From: Moringa oleifera
Lineage: Eukaryota; Streptophyta; Magnoliopsida; Brassicales; Moringaceae
DNA length: 64,000 nucleotides
Reading direction: 5' to 3'
Assembly: GCA_021397835.1 (NCBI GenBank)
Contig: JAJFZO010000034.1
Coordinates: 4,094,501-4,158,500 of the forward strand
Below the pieces are notes generated by a model. It saw only the letters and a program-made list of their open reading frames with translations. It was not told the DNA's origin and did not search any database. Made by a program: the position numbers and the translations under genes. Of this stretch, positions 1 through 14,500 are shown piece by piece. The first letter of the stretch is position 1. The number at the start of each line of letters is the position of its first letter.

Positions 1-118
1 GCAAGGCTCACAATAATAAGCATCAAAATCAACGAACACAAGTTTGATTCATTCTTCTACAAAGATATTGCAATATAGCAAACAAAAAACCAATTTATAT
101 ATCATCAAGGGCTTCAAC

Positions 119-2676
<2,558 letters not shown>

Positions 2677-3000
2677 GGTGATCTCCCTGCGTTGCAAATC
2701 AAATTCAACAGCAAATCGAGGGATTCAAAATTCGCGACTGATTTAGGTTGTTTTTTCCTGATACTTGTTTGGTTTCCTTTTCACCTTGTCTTTAGGGTGT
2801 TGTGAGATGGGGTTGTTGGGTGTTTTGAGGAGGAGGCGACCCCCAGAGAAAGTGTGGCGAAAGGGGTCACCGAGAGGAGAGAGAGAAAGAGAGAGAAATG
2901 TTTTAGAGGCCACAGGAGATCAATGGGGGCGATTTGCTATGTAATCGCGTGCGCCTCTGCGTGTGCTCTGTGCTGAATTGCGTTAAAAATGGAAGGTAAG
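2677..3000 (-). promoter_or_regulatory. SEC23 5' leader and proximal promoter
   Basis: The first ~220 bases upstream of the SEC23 start codon are much less AT-rich than the DNA beyond. They include a GA-rich tract at about 2869-2897, which is CT-rich on the gene strand, as in many plant 5' leaders. No clear TATA box was found, fitting a housekeeping gene. A 5' UTR intron cannot be excluded. Confidence 0.4.
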
Positions 3001-6000
3001 GCCCGTTGAGTTCCTCTAGCTTTTACGTCAATTGCCCATTTATCTAGGGGGTTTTCAACTCTGGATTTTTTATCCGCTATATACCCGTCCTCCATAGCAG
3101 TATACCCCTTCTCGCAGCTAAGCCTACATCTTCCACATATATATATCACTTGTAACTTATAGATATATATATATATAATTTAAGTATATTTATTTTATAT
3201 TTTCATTAAAAATAATATAAAATTTATGAATTAAAAATTATTTACATTTAAATATGTTTTAAATAAAATATAAATTTTATTTACATGATTTTAAAAATAT
3301 CTTATAATTAATTAAAATTATTAATTTAATAAAATTAAAATACTAAATATATATTAACTCAATTAATATATCATAATTTAAATTAAAAATCACATTTAAT
3401 TCGTATCTTTTTATTTATTGATTCTTTCTTATACTTTTCATTGACAATAATTTTAATATAAAAAAGTTTATACAGGCTAAATGTGTTTAAACGATGATTC
3501 AATAAGCTTCGGCTTTTAACTACATGATCAAATTTTTATTATGTAATATGAAATGATCTTAAGTGACACTTCATTTTAATATTTATTTTTTATTTATTAG
3601 TTTTTACATAATTAAGGTTTTATTATAATAATTTAATGATTTTTTAATTAAATAAAATAAAATTATTATTAAAAATTATAATAAATCAATAATATTACAC
3701 AAAATCTATATTTTGAAATATATAATTTACGAAATTCGAACAAACAGAATAAATCTCATCATTATACAACATATTGCTAGTTATTAAAATATTAAGTATT
3801 ATATGTTAATCTCTCTTTTTCATTTTAGTTAGTTTTTTTTAATTGTCGTTGCTTGTTTACTTTCTTTTAAAATAAATATAAAAAATTATAAATTTAACAT
3901 ACTTTTTAATTTAAATTTTGAACTTTGATTTAATTTAATTTTATTCTAAAAATATTAATTAATTTAAATTAATTATAAAAATTACAAATATTTTCATAGT
4001 TTAAATATCTTAAAATAATTCACTCCGTTTGAATCAATAACTTAAATATGAACAATTTTAAAGTCACATGCTATTATGAATTTTCAAACTGTTCATAGTA
4101 TCAATTTTTTTAAAAATTATTTTTAGTTTTCCAAAAACTTTGGTAGTTTGAATTATTTTTCATGTGTGCAAAATTTTGAATCAAAATTTATTATATAGGA
4201 TCCTCAAGTTGAATATCTTTTTAAATTTTTAATAAATTTTAAATTGAACAAATTGAAATATTATATATAAAATTGAATCAAATGAAGTTCAAGATCTAAG
4301 TAAAAAGGTGACATAGCTTCAAATATTATATATATATATATATATATATTACATATAACGATATAATTAAGTGATTTAGATTTTTCTTTTCCAGTTTTAG
4401 ATCATGATTAATAAGGAAAATAATAATCTCATGACATTGATAAATACATATTGATAAATTAAAAGTTTGATACAATATAAGACTTGTACCCACGAGGTTT
4501 CAATCCATAATCATCCTCAAAGGTTGTAAAAAAGAAATGGAACAACACAAAAGAACAACATAAATCTAAACATAGATGCATATCCTTAAAAAACCATAAT
4601 AATTCTACGCCTACATAAGTAAAAAAAAGTAACAAAAGGGTGAGGAGGAACCAATGCCCATTATCTTTTCCTTGTCTCTCTCATTACCATCATTTTATTA
4701 TCTTTGTCCTCCCATAAGTAAAATTAGGCAATAATTAACCCATCAAAGACCATTACAATTGTCCTTCTGATGAATCTTAAACTAGGAGATGTAGAATATG
4801 AATATAATGAAGAAGCATTTGATATTGATAAAAAAGATAACCAAAAAAAAAAAAAGGACGAGAAAGAAACACATATTAGAACCCAAATGCTCAATTGAAT
4901 AACAAAAGGTATGGAGTCATCATCAAAGAAGATGTCTTAATATAGATAGGAAGAGGTGTTTGTTTTGAGTGATTAAAGGAGAGAGATTCACAATTACTTG
5001 AATGAAAAAGATGAAAGTTTAGATATGGTTGTAATAAAGAAATAAAAGAGCTCGAGGGATATGTCTTATCACTATGTTGTGAAAGTTATGAAAAGCAAAG
5101 TTTTTCTTTACATTATAGAGTTCTAAATCCACTGTGACCTAAGGTGGACTTATCCAACGCCTATGGAAAAACAAAAGTGTGTAACTTGGCTTGCACTTCC
5201 AGGACATGTTTATTTGAAAGGAAACTACATTGTAATATATAGATATCTATCCAAGAGATTTTGAGCAAGACCTTGTTTTTGAATTGATCAATAAGTAAGG
5301 GACAAGTTTGAAATATATTTTAGTTTTGAATGCAGATTATTCTTTTGCACATGGACTTTCTCATTAGTTACTTGTGCAAATCCATTAATCTTCATCCTTG
5401 CATTCAAGTTATGTGATCCAAGTAGTAAGCATTATTTGAAACTATTATATAGTGCAACGATTGGTCAAAATTGCCTTAATAAAGGATAAGCCTAAGTGAA
5501 GGACAAGCGCATGAGTGTTAAAGCTATAAAGCCACATGACCCATACACAACCATGAAATCACGCCCTCAAAATGTGATGGTACTTTGGGGCATAACGATA
5601 TCTTAGGTAAACAACATTTTGATGATTCTAATAATTCATTGTTAAGAAGATTATGGACAATCTTCAAGACCTTCCACTTCTATTTGAAGTCATAATAATA
5701 ATCTTTTAAGGCAAATATTCTCAAAAAATATAATCAAACTTATACAAGTAAACCTCGTCCAAAAAGATACGTCGCGTAAACCTCATACCAAATATAAGGT
5801 TTGATGACCTTAAAAAGAGATGAGGCACAATAACCTCACATGACTACAAGGTACAGTAATCTAAAAAAAAAAAGTACAATAACCTCGTAAAAAAATATAT
5901 AACCTCATTACATTGCACCTAAGATAAGACATAATACCCTTATAATTTATATAAGAAATGAGCACAAGATGTGCAAAAACTCAAAATATCTTGTTTGATG

Positions 6001-6265
6001 TGATATGGAGCTGGACCATCTACGTCACAACCCATGCCTCTTCCCTCGTACCAATGTTTAGGTCCTAAAAGAGCATAACAAAACAAAAAGATACACATTT
6101 TCATCACTAAATTACCCACCTTAAACTACCTTATATAAAGTTCTTTAGACTAATAAAAATAATAAAATGTATAATATTGATAATAAAACTCCCAATTATC
6201 CGTGATTCTACTACCTACCAAGTTGTGAACATCAGCCAAATGTCATTAAAATTGGGGTCCCTCAT
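3001..6265. other. AT-rich intergenic DNA with decayed repeats
   Basis: No gene is supported. There are AT microsatellites at about 3151-3178 and 4327-4349. The segment 4361-4850 is related to sequence further right: 4361-4490 matches 7751-7893, 4472-4690 matches 9098-9325, and 4710-4850 matches 6270-6400, the flank and start of the U-box kinase pseudogene. It is therefore probably a remnant of a duplicated copy of that locus. The part at 4850-6265 contains no recognizable coding sequence. Confidence 0.6.
4361..4850 (+). repeat. Duplicated flank of the U-box kinase relic (copy 1)
   Basis: By eye, 4361-4490 aligns with 7751-7893 (shared blocks such as GTGATTTAGATTTTT, TTTTAGATCAT and ATCTCATGACAT). 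The stretch 4472-4690 aligns with 9098-9325 (shared TATAAGACTT and CAATCAT, and a closing ATCTTTTCCT). The stretch 4710-4850 aligns with 6270-6400 (TTAACCCAT, then AAGACCA, then TCTTTCTGA/TCCTTCTGA, then AGATGT). This indicates an old tandem duplication of the U-box kinase locus that has since lost its body. Confidence 0.55.
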
Positions 6266-6269
6266 TTTT

Positions 6270-7625
6270 CCACTTTAGTAAAACCAGGTAACGGTTAACC
6301 CATTGAAGACCACCATAACTGTCTTTCTGACAAATCTTAGATAAGAAGATGTTGAAAAGTATGATGATGATGAAGTATTCGGCAAAGATAAATGAGGAGG
6401 AAGTTGAAAAACTTGCAATGAAAGAGAAAAAGAAATATGAAGCAGTAAAAAATGAAGTTAAATATTTAAAGGAATGTGACAAAAAAAGCTTTACGAAGAC
6501 AAAAAACAAAGATAAAAGCTACAAAAGATGGCAAAGAAAAGGAGAAACTTCAGAATGCTTTTATAGATCCTCTAAAACTATATTAAAAATTCACATGAGA
6601 AGAGATTATTATGGTTACTCCATCTTTTTAAAAACTTCTAAGATTGGAACTCCAACAAATAAAATTACCTACAAGTGCATCCTACATCATACAAATACAA
6701 TAATGAAATTTTTCCATTCAAAAGAGTAAAATGATTAACTTAGTAATTCTAGTATGAGCTTAAAATCTAAGCAAAATTTACCATCTCTATTTTTTTTTCT
6801 TCTTCTTGGTGCATGTTTTGAACATGGTTCTTTAGTTTATGATTAGATAAAGAATGATAGCTTGGAGAAGAGGTTGCTCCATGCGATTGACATCTCATCC
6901 ATTTCATGGTTTGAGAGATATCAAATTGCCCAAGAAGTAACTATCTACTTTGACTTAAAGCCTACACCAATTGTCCACTATGATTTAAAGCCAGCAAATA
7001 TCCTGCTTGATCATAACTTTATCACTAAGATTGGCAATGTTGGCCCTTCAATAATAACTCATTCAGAAACATCTAATATACTCATTATGTGCAAGCACAC
7101 AACACCTATAAAAACCCTCTACTACATAGATCCTAAGTATCAACAGACAAGGCTAATTTTTCTAAAATCTAATGTTTATGCTTTTGGGATAGTTTTTTTA
7201 ATAGTTACTAACATGAAAGCTACAAATAGCAACTAATCTACATGGTCGAATCAATTATTACTTATGGTAACTTATCAAAGATCTTAGACTCAAAGGTTAG
7301 AAGCTGGCCAAATTTTAAGGCTTAGGGATTAACTACGTAGAGCTTGAATTGTGCTGAGATTTGATGCAAAGATATGCTTGATATAAAAGATCAAGTACTT
7401 CACGCATTAGAGAGATTGAAAAAAGTTGTAAAAAAGGCACAAAACAGGTTGTTCTTCTTAACTACTCCATCTCTACTTAAGGATATCATGTGTTGCTTCA
7501 TATTAATACACTTATAACTACAAGCAATCGAGAAATGGCTTCAAAAAAAAGAATAAATCACCAGTTACAAACTTACCATTGCCATATAAGAATCTTTCAC
7601 CCAATTATCCTTTTTTTTAGCCACT
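6270..7625 (+). pseudogene. Decayed U-box domain protein kinase (PUB/RLCK-IX type)
   Basis: These kinases normally have an N-terminal USP-like domain, a coiled linker, a Ser/Thr kinase domain and a C-terminal U-box E3 domain. Here three pieces survive in order. A linker remnant lies at ~6390-6480 (EEEVEKLAMKEKKKYEAVK). A kinase core lies at ~6895-7230 (WFERYQIAQEV, VHYDLKPANILLD, IGNVG, YYIDPKYQQT, SNVYAFGIVFL). A U-box tail lies at ~7510-7615 (AIEKWL, then SPVTNLPLPYKNLSPNYP). Catalytic features are damaged: the HRD arginine is Tyr (HYD), the DFG/DVG aspartate is Asn (NVG), and the APE-equivalent segment is altered to DPK. Stop codons and frame shifts separate the pieces and the USP domain is not seen. 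A transcribed remnant is possible but a working kinase is not. Confidence 0.8.
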
Positions 7626-7750
7626 ATTAGCATCTAATTCTATAATTATAGTTATTACAATTTTACATACGCACATCTATTTTTATTTTAATTAGTTTTT
7701 ATTTTATATTTTAAAGTTGATTGTTGTTTTTTTATTTTTTTTTCATAGTA

Positions 7751-9325
7751 TTGTAACCAAGTGATTTAGATTTTTTTTTTGTTGAGTTTTAGATCATAGT
7801 TGATAAGAAAAAAAAAATACTATCTCATGACATCTATTATAAATGTTAATAAATTAGAAATTGTTACAATAAAATACGATACCCTTAAGATTGTGCAAAT
7901 ATTTGAAAATACATTAATGCCCTAATTTTTATTTCAAATTGAGTGGAAAGTTGGTGTTATTCATGCAATTCTTGCTATAAAGTTGAATATTAGGGATTTT
8001 TGATTTGTTTCTTTATTTTTTTCATTTAAAAAATAATTAAGAATGTTTTGGTAGTTAAAATTGGTGACATTCTATTGAGGAAAATCTTTCAAGCGGAAAA
8101 GGATTTCGTGTTTCTTTAAATAATAGAAGACCAAAATTCTTTTAAGCTTGTTAGGTATTTTGGTGAAATGAAAAGAAAAAGTCAAATTTTTTCATGGGAT
8201 ATTGTATGAGACTATCGTGTAAGGTCAAGCATGAGGAGGTTAGGTGTTACTTTGTTAAAAGATATTGGACAAATTATATATTTTTTCATTAAGGGAACCT
8301 CAAATTCTATTAAGGGTTCAAATTGAGAAATGATAAGTGACAGGTTTTCTTTACTAAAAGCTTTGATGGTCAAGATGATGAAGTTAAGGGTGAGTATTTG
8401 ATCGGTTTGATCAATTCAATTTAAAATTTTAAAAATCAAATTAATCAAACTTGTTTTAAAAAATTGAACATTGATCGAATGTTAATAAAAATCAATTAAA
8501 ACAAATCATTTTTTTAATCAGTTTGATCAATAACTGAACAAATCGAACTTTTTTATAAAAAATTTAAATAAAACAAAATTAATTGATATTACTTTCAAAT
8601 AAAAAAATATTTTTCATTTTTTCACTACTTTCATGATAAAAAAGTTTATGTTTGCATCAAGATAAAAGTAAAACCAAATCAATTTAATAGTTTATTAATA
8701 TTGAAAATAATTAATAATTAATAATTAATAAAAAGCTTGATTTTTTGGTCAATTTGATAGAATAAATTTGCAATTGAAAATCGATCGAATAAACCGATTA
8801 TGTAATCAAACTATTATCGAAAAATTAAATCGAATTAACTAAAATTAATGTGATTGATCGATTTATTTAGTTAAAATCGATTAATGCTCACCTAAGTGAA
8901 TTCTTTGAGTTTCATTAAGAGCCTTAAACTCAAAATTAATTGTTCTCATATCATGACCTTGATGACTTACATTATAAGCTATCAAACATGAAATTAGGAC
9001 AATAATGATATTTTTAATTATTACCCTAATCAAAATAAGGGGAAAGAAAAAAGTTTCTCGTTTTTACTATTAATTTCTTAAAAGATATATTAATAGGGTA
9101 TAAGACTTAGACCTTAATCCACAATCATTTTCAAGTTGTCATAAAGAAAAGAAATAACATAAATAAACGATGCAAATCTTGGGATATTATACTTTAAAGG
9201 AACATATATATCTTTTTGAAAAATCAATACAATTCTATGCTCATATAAATAAACAAATAAACGAGTAACAAAGGGGTAAGAGAAGGAATTAATACCCACA
9301 ATCTTTTCCTATTTTCTCTTATCTT
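7751..9325 (+). repeat. Duplicated flank of U-box kinase relic (copy 2), split by later DNA
   Basis: Relative to the continuous copy at 4361-4690, this copy is in two blocks, 7751-7893 and 9098-9325, separated by about 1.2 kb of unrelated DNA that includes a MITE-like element. The left block directly follows the decayed U-box, so the repeated sequence is probably the 3' flank of the ancestral kinase gene. Confidence 0.5.
8389..8892. mobile_element. 504-bp MITE-like element with TAAG target duplication
   Basis: The left end reads GGTGAGTATTTGATCGGTTT. The reverse complement of the right end reads GGTGAGCATTAATCGATTTT, giving terminal inverted repeats of roughly 20 bases with a few differences. 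Both ends are flanked by the same four bases, TAAG (8385-8388 and 8893-8896). The interior is AT-rich, has no coding frame, and repeats GATCGGTTT/AATCGATTT-like words. The superfamily is not assigned. Confidence 0.65.
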
Positions 9326-10588
9326 TATGCATTATAATTAAACACTTGGGACATGTAGCAACAATTTGGGCAAAGAATAACATCTCATCATTTTGACATC
9401 AACCTTTCTTCCAACCATGAAGCCAATAGTGTACAATGACGATGTTCTTCCTAACAGAACAATTTATATCACGTCGATATCTAGGTGTGTAATGAATGTT
9501 ACGACGTCTAATGTTTAGTGACACTTCAACAAAATTGGCAAACTCTTAGATAACTAGTACATTTTCTTTGATCTCTTTCTCATGCTTGCACTAAAAGGGT
9601 GACTTTTCCTCTTTTAAAGTCCTTATTTGCAACAATAAGGAAAGACCCAGCGAGAATTATAGTCACTAATGCTATTAACATATGTTCTTTTGTTCGAATG
9701 AGGAAATGTTCATACTGTAACATTCTTGCATGTTCTTTTCATGATGTTTGATTCCTTTGAAAAATATGTGTTCTAAGATGTTTTATGCCATCAAAAATAT
9801 GTTTGTGGTTGTGCACTCAAACGATTATATTGTCTTTATCTCTAACAATTATATTTTTAATCTTTCAATTTCTTATAAAAATGAAGTCTCTTATAAAGAC
9901 AATGGATTTTTTTTACTCTTTCCCGTGCACAAAAAATTTTGTTATAAATATGTAAAAGAATTATGTTTTATCCTTTGGTGATAAATCTTAATTAATGAAG
10001 ACTCTTTTTTATAATATATTTTAATGAATTATAAATTCAATTCAATTGAATCTTGTGTATTTAAGAGTTGAAAATTTCATAAAAATCTATTGGATTGTAT
10101 TCATAATGTAATTAGATAAAATTTAAAAAATTAAAAATAAATAAAATACTGTCAAATAAAAACTTAAAACTTTTGTTGATTGATTTGGCTAAATAAAATT
10201 GATGTTGGTATATACGACGAAGTGTGACTTTGTTAATGGACCCAAAACACATGAACAAAGGTAATTATTTAAAATGTTGGCTTCCAATGTTTTATTTAAA
10301 TTATAAAATTATGTCTTTTTTAAACTTGATAATATAAAGTTTCAATCGATTTTTTCTTAGTTAATATAAACAATAAAAAGTGAAAAAGTAAAATTTACTT
10401 TGATATTTATCCCATATTATCAAATAAATTTTGACATTCAAAAATGATAACTCGAACTCTAATTTACCAATTTGGAGCAAATTAAATTTTATTAAAAAAT
10501 AAAAAACTAGAGATATTCAAATTAAAAATTTTATATAAAAAATTGACTTAAAATTTTTCATAAATATAAAACAAAATTGGGTAAAGAT

Positions 10589-11108
10589 CCCATAAAATTT
10601 TAATATGTATACTATGTTACCAATCAAATCCTCATGTTTAAAAAGTGACAAATAAATCTTAATCTTTTTATTTGGTTTAAATTGGACTTTGATCAAATGT
10701 TTATAAAAAAATTAAAAGTATTTTTGTCGTTGAAAATATCTCAAAAATAATTCAAATAAATTATTCACTTTATTTTATATTCATCCTTCAAATTTGAATA
10801 ATTTTGTAAGAAAAATTTTATTTTTTATAAATTTTTAAAATTTTTAATAATATAAATTTTAAAAATATATTTTTAGTATTTTAAAATTTTAAAATTTTTT
10901 ATAATGGTAGTTTATATATTTCTATACATCTGTAAAAATTTTTAAATCAAATTTCATTGTATAAGATTTTAATTTGAATATTTTTAAATTTTAAATTTTT
11001 TATTTAAATTTAATTTATATTAAATTAATAAATAAAAGTTCAATTTGTTATTTTTTGAATATAATTATTTAATTAGTAATATAAGGTAAATATCAAAATT
11101 TTATCAAA
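10589..11108. mobile_element. Long-TIR AT-rich non-autonomous element (copy 1)
   Basis: The left arm (about 10589-10690) and the reverse complement of the right arm (about 11000-11108) share an order of words: AAAATTTT(A/G)ATAT, TATGTTACCAAT/TATATTACTAAT, AAAAAGTGACAAAT/AAAAAATAACAAAT, and a following CTT-rich block. The same arm occurs at 32096-32617 and 63207-63597. There is no coding capacity. Edges are approximate and no target duplication could be fixed. Confidence 0.6.
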
Positions 11109-11480
11109 AATTTAACTAAAAATATTTAAGTTATTATAAAAAAAATTATAAATTTTTAATTAATGAAAATATTTTTTAAAAATCTTTAAATTTAAAATTT
11201 AAAATAAATTATAAAAAATAACTTATAAATAAAAATTATTTAAACTAAAATAATTTAAAATATAATATAAAATTTATTTGAGCCAATATATATTAATAAT
11301 AATATCTTTAAAATTATTTAAATTTATATCTAATTAAAAATAAATTTATAAATTATGTTTCGGTTCTTTATTTTTTAAAAATATTATAATTTATGTGATA
11401 ATATAAATTAATTATCATAATTTTATGAAAATAATCATTTAAATAAACAAAAATTGTCGGGATAAAATGACACAAAAGGG

Positions 11481-11532
11481 AGACTATCCCGCGCAATTCA
11501 AATTGTGATCGCGGCCTCCTGACGGCTCCAGC
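11481..11532 (+). promoter_or_regulatory. PRD1 leader with E2F-like site
   Basis: Base composition changes sharply from AT-rich to mixed just before PRD1. TATCCCGC at 11487-11494, followed by GC, differs by one base from the E2F consensus TTTCCCGC and lies about 40 bases upstream of the start codon. Function is inferred only. Confidence 0.25.
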
Positions 11533-14500
11533 ATGTTCTTTCCGGGTTCAGTTTTGAAAGAAGCAGATGCGGATGAGGTTGTGAATCAGGGGCCGGCACC
11601 GTTGCCATGTCCGCAGGGCCACAGATCCACACTTTCTTTGCGCACCCAAGAGGGGGGCACCATCTGCCTCCTCTGCCTCTCCAACCTCATCTCCGACCCA
11701 CACGCTCTTACTCTTCACGTCTCCTACGCCCTTTCCCAGCTTTCCCTCGCTCTCTCTCAACCCACCTTCCTCCACTCCCTCCTCTCCTCCCACGCCCACT
11801 TCCTCGTTTCCCCTCTCGTCCATGCGCTCTCGTCCTTTGATGACGACGCCATCGCTCACCAGCTCATCGATATTATAGCCGGGCTTTCTGATAATGCCTC
11901 TGTTATCCGCGCGGACTTTGTTGCGAGGGTCGCAGATAACCTCTCCTCTGGTGCTTTGGCTTGGAGTCGGAGGCAGCTTTATTCGGTGCTGTGCTTCTTG
12001 AGTTTCAACTTGATTTTAATTCTACTTGCTCCGTTCCTTGAGATTTTACAGTTTAGGAACGCGTCGTCTAAAGATTTCTTGCGTAAATAATTATGGTGCT
12101 AGATTTTCTTTGCTGCATTTTGCTTCTGGTCTGTGGTTAGCAGTCAAATGAAGGGAAATTAAGAAAGATTTTTAAGACTTTCGGTTATATGTTGTTTAGG
12201 TTAAATTGAAGGAATAGCATCTATAAATCAGATATTTGGGACTGTTTCACAGAATGTGGATGAATTCTACACTGATGCTTTAGCATGTTGTTCGAGGAAG
12301 GTGTCCTTTGATATTGATAATAATTCTGAACTGGATCTTTTTTTTTTAGGGCCTGACTTTTGTGTTTGCTTGCTCAGAAAATTTAGGGAAACTGATTCTA
12401 TGTCCTCCTGGATTTTATGTCAGTCATGTAAGGACAAAAAATGAAATGGAATAACTGACCTGAGACAAACAAGGCATGGAGTGTTTAGTACCAGGTCCAT
12501 ATGCAATTTGATTTGATTTTGATAGTGATTTTATGGTCTGGATTTCTTTTCTGCCCAATTTTTCAGTTACTGAGATAGTGTAGGAAAAGAAAGGAAACAA
12601 TTTTCTTCTCAAAGTTCTAAGCGGTCTGATTGCATTTCCACAGAAGTAAAAAGAGCCATTGCAATCTGAGAGCTAGTGGAATGTGGATGATCATTTTATT
12701 TCTATTGTTATGATTTATGTAACCAATATGATGGCAGTTTCGGTGCACACACGGTCTTACTGCATTTTTGCATGGGGTAGTTATGAAAAATTATTTAAAT
12801 ATATGGTTTCTGCTATTTTTATTTATGATGGCAGTTTCGGTGCACACACGATCTTACTGCATTTTTGCATGGGGTAGTTAGGAAAAATTATTTAAATATA
12901 TGGTTTCTGCTATTTTTATTTTCAAGGTCACTACGCTGCTAAGCCAACTAGTTTTCAGTGTCGTGTTGAGAACAGAATTCGGGAAATTAATATATTAGGT
13001 GGAAAATTGATGTGGCTTCTCATTTTAGAATAATGTTTTCCTCCTTTTATGATGATTTCCCCCTATTAGAATTTAGCATGTAAGAAATGAACATTATAAT
13101 TCTTAGTTTGATGTTTCCTCTAACATCTACTACTTGTGTGAAGCCAGATTAACTAGTTCATGCTTAAATAAACTTGCCCAGCAAACCTTCAATTTTTATG
13201 GCATCATTTAATGAAAATTTCAATATTTGGAACATAAAATTCTATTAATTTTGCTTGTAATAAAGCAAGGGATTTTAGGTTGTAGGAGAACTTGAAGTTA
13301 AACTGGACGTCATAGATAGACTAGTGTAGAAGATAACAAGAACAGTTAAATTCTGTTTCTATATTTACTCAAATTGTTAGCTTGCTCTTTTGTGTACTGA
13401 TCCTCAGTGTCTTCCAATCAAAATGGAGATAGTTTGTCTGATGTGAGACTACTGAATGAAACTTGTCTAGTGTCTAGTTTATTTAATTGAGTTGTGTAAG
13501 AAGTCTGCTTCAGCTGCTCATGGTAGTAACTCATGTCTGCTTTGCATGGTACAACGCATATGTTCAACATTATTTCAAACTAGCTTGATGTATCACAATC
13601 TAGATTGCTGGTCATTGTCTTCTGCATGCACTTGTTCCTGGTACATTTTATGGAAGATTGAAAAGCAAAGAAGAAGGAAGGAAAACCTTAGAGACCAAAT
13701 TACATGCAGACAGTCAAGGGTTCGACATGTACAAAAGTCCAATGATACTCTAGTATTGTGCATCAACTCTACCACTAGCTTCTTAAAAAGTAGTTTGTGA
13801 AAGCTCTTAACCTTATCAATCTCTACATTTGATATTCTGTTACTGCAGCTTCACTGCTTCGGGGTTCTGTTGAACTGTCAGACTGATAACCTCTATGGCC
13901 ACATTAAAGACAAAGATTCCCTTGTATCTAATCTTGTTGTGGGTCTTCAATTGCCAAGGTAACAGGAAAAGCAACTTGGGAAGTGATACTTTCTCCTTAA
14001 CCATTGCATATATCATATTACATCTTAAGTCTCTTCTTGTTTTGGTCCTCCTTTACAGTGAGGAGATCCGGGGCGAGATCATGTTTGTTTTATACAAACT
14101 ATCTATCCTGCAATATGTGTCTAAGGATGATGATGGGGTTGATATTCTTTCTGCATTTTGTCCTAAGCTCTTGCATATGTCCTTGGAAGCCCTTATGAAG
14201 ACTCAACGTGATGACGTTCGCTTGAATTGTGTAGGTTTGTTCAGTTCATTTAGACATTTATTTCATCATTTGGTGTAACTGCATTTGCTGCATCTTGTTG
14301 TTCATTCTGCAGATAGAACTTTAAAGGGTAGCAAGACAATATCAAACTTATTTATGCTGCCAAGTACATGCATTTCAATATTTGGTAAACTTATATTGCA
14401 ACCACATAAAGATGCGTGATAAGCCTGCAATCTTATGCATTTATGTATGTAGTTCCTTTGATCAAACTGATATGTTGTTTACTGAAAAACCAAATGTTTG

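Larger units (their letters stand above)
7626..11480. other. AT-rich intergenic DNA with several transposon remnants
   Basis: No gene is supported. The stretch holds the 3' duplicated flank pieces (7751-7893 and 9098-9325), the inverted-repeat element at 8389-8892, a loose repeat fragment at about 10395-10580, and a long-TIR element at about 10589-11108. Short open frames at 9114-9299 and 9748-9981 have extreme AT composition and no family signature. Confidence 0.55.

Noticed and set aside
6246..6509. Minus-strand 87-codon frame over the kinase relic
   Set aside because: Phe/Ser-rich shadow of the Lys/Glu-rich linker remnant on the plus strand.
12256..12444. 62-codon frame in PRD1 intron 1
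   Set aside because: Lies wholly within an intron whose borders are fixed by the flanking exons; no conserved residues.
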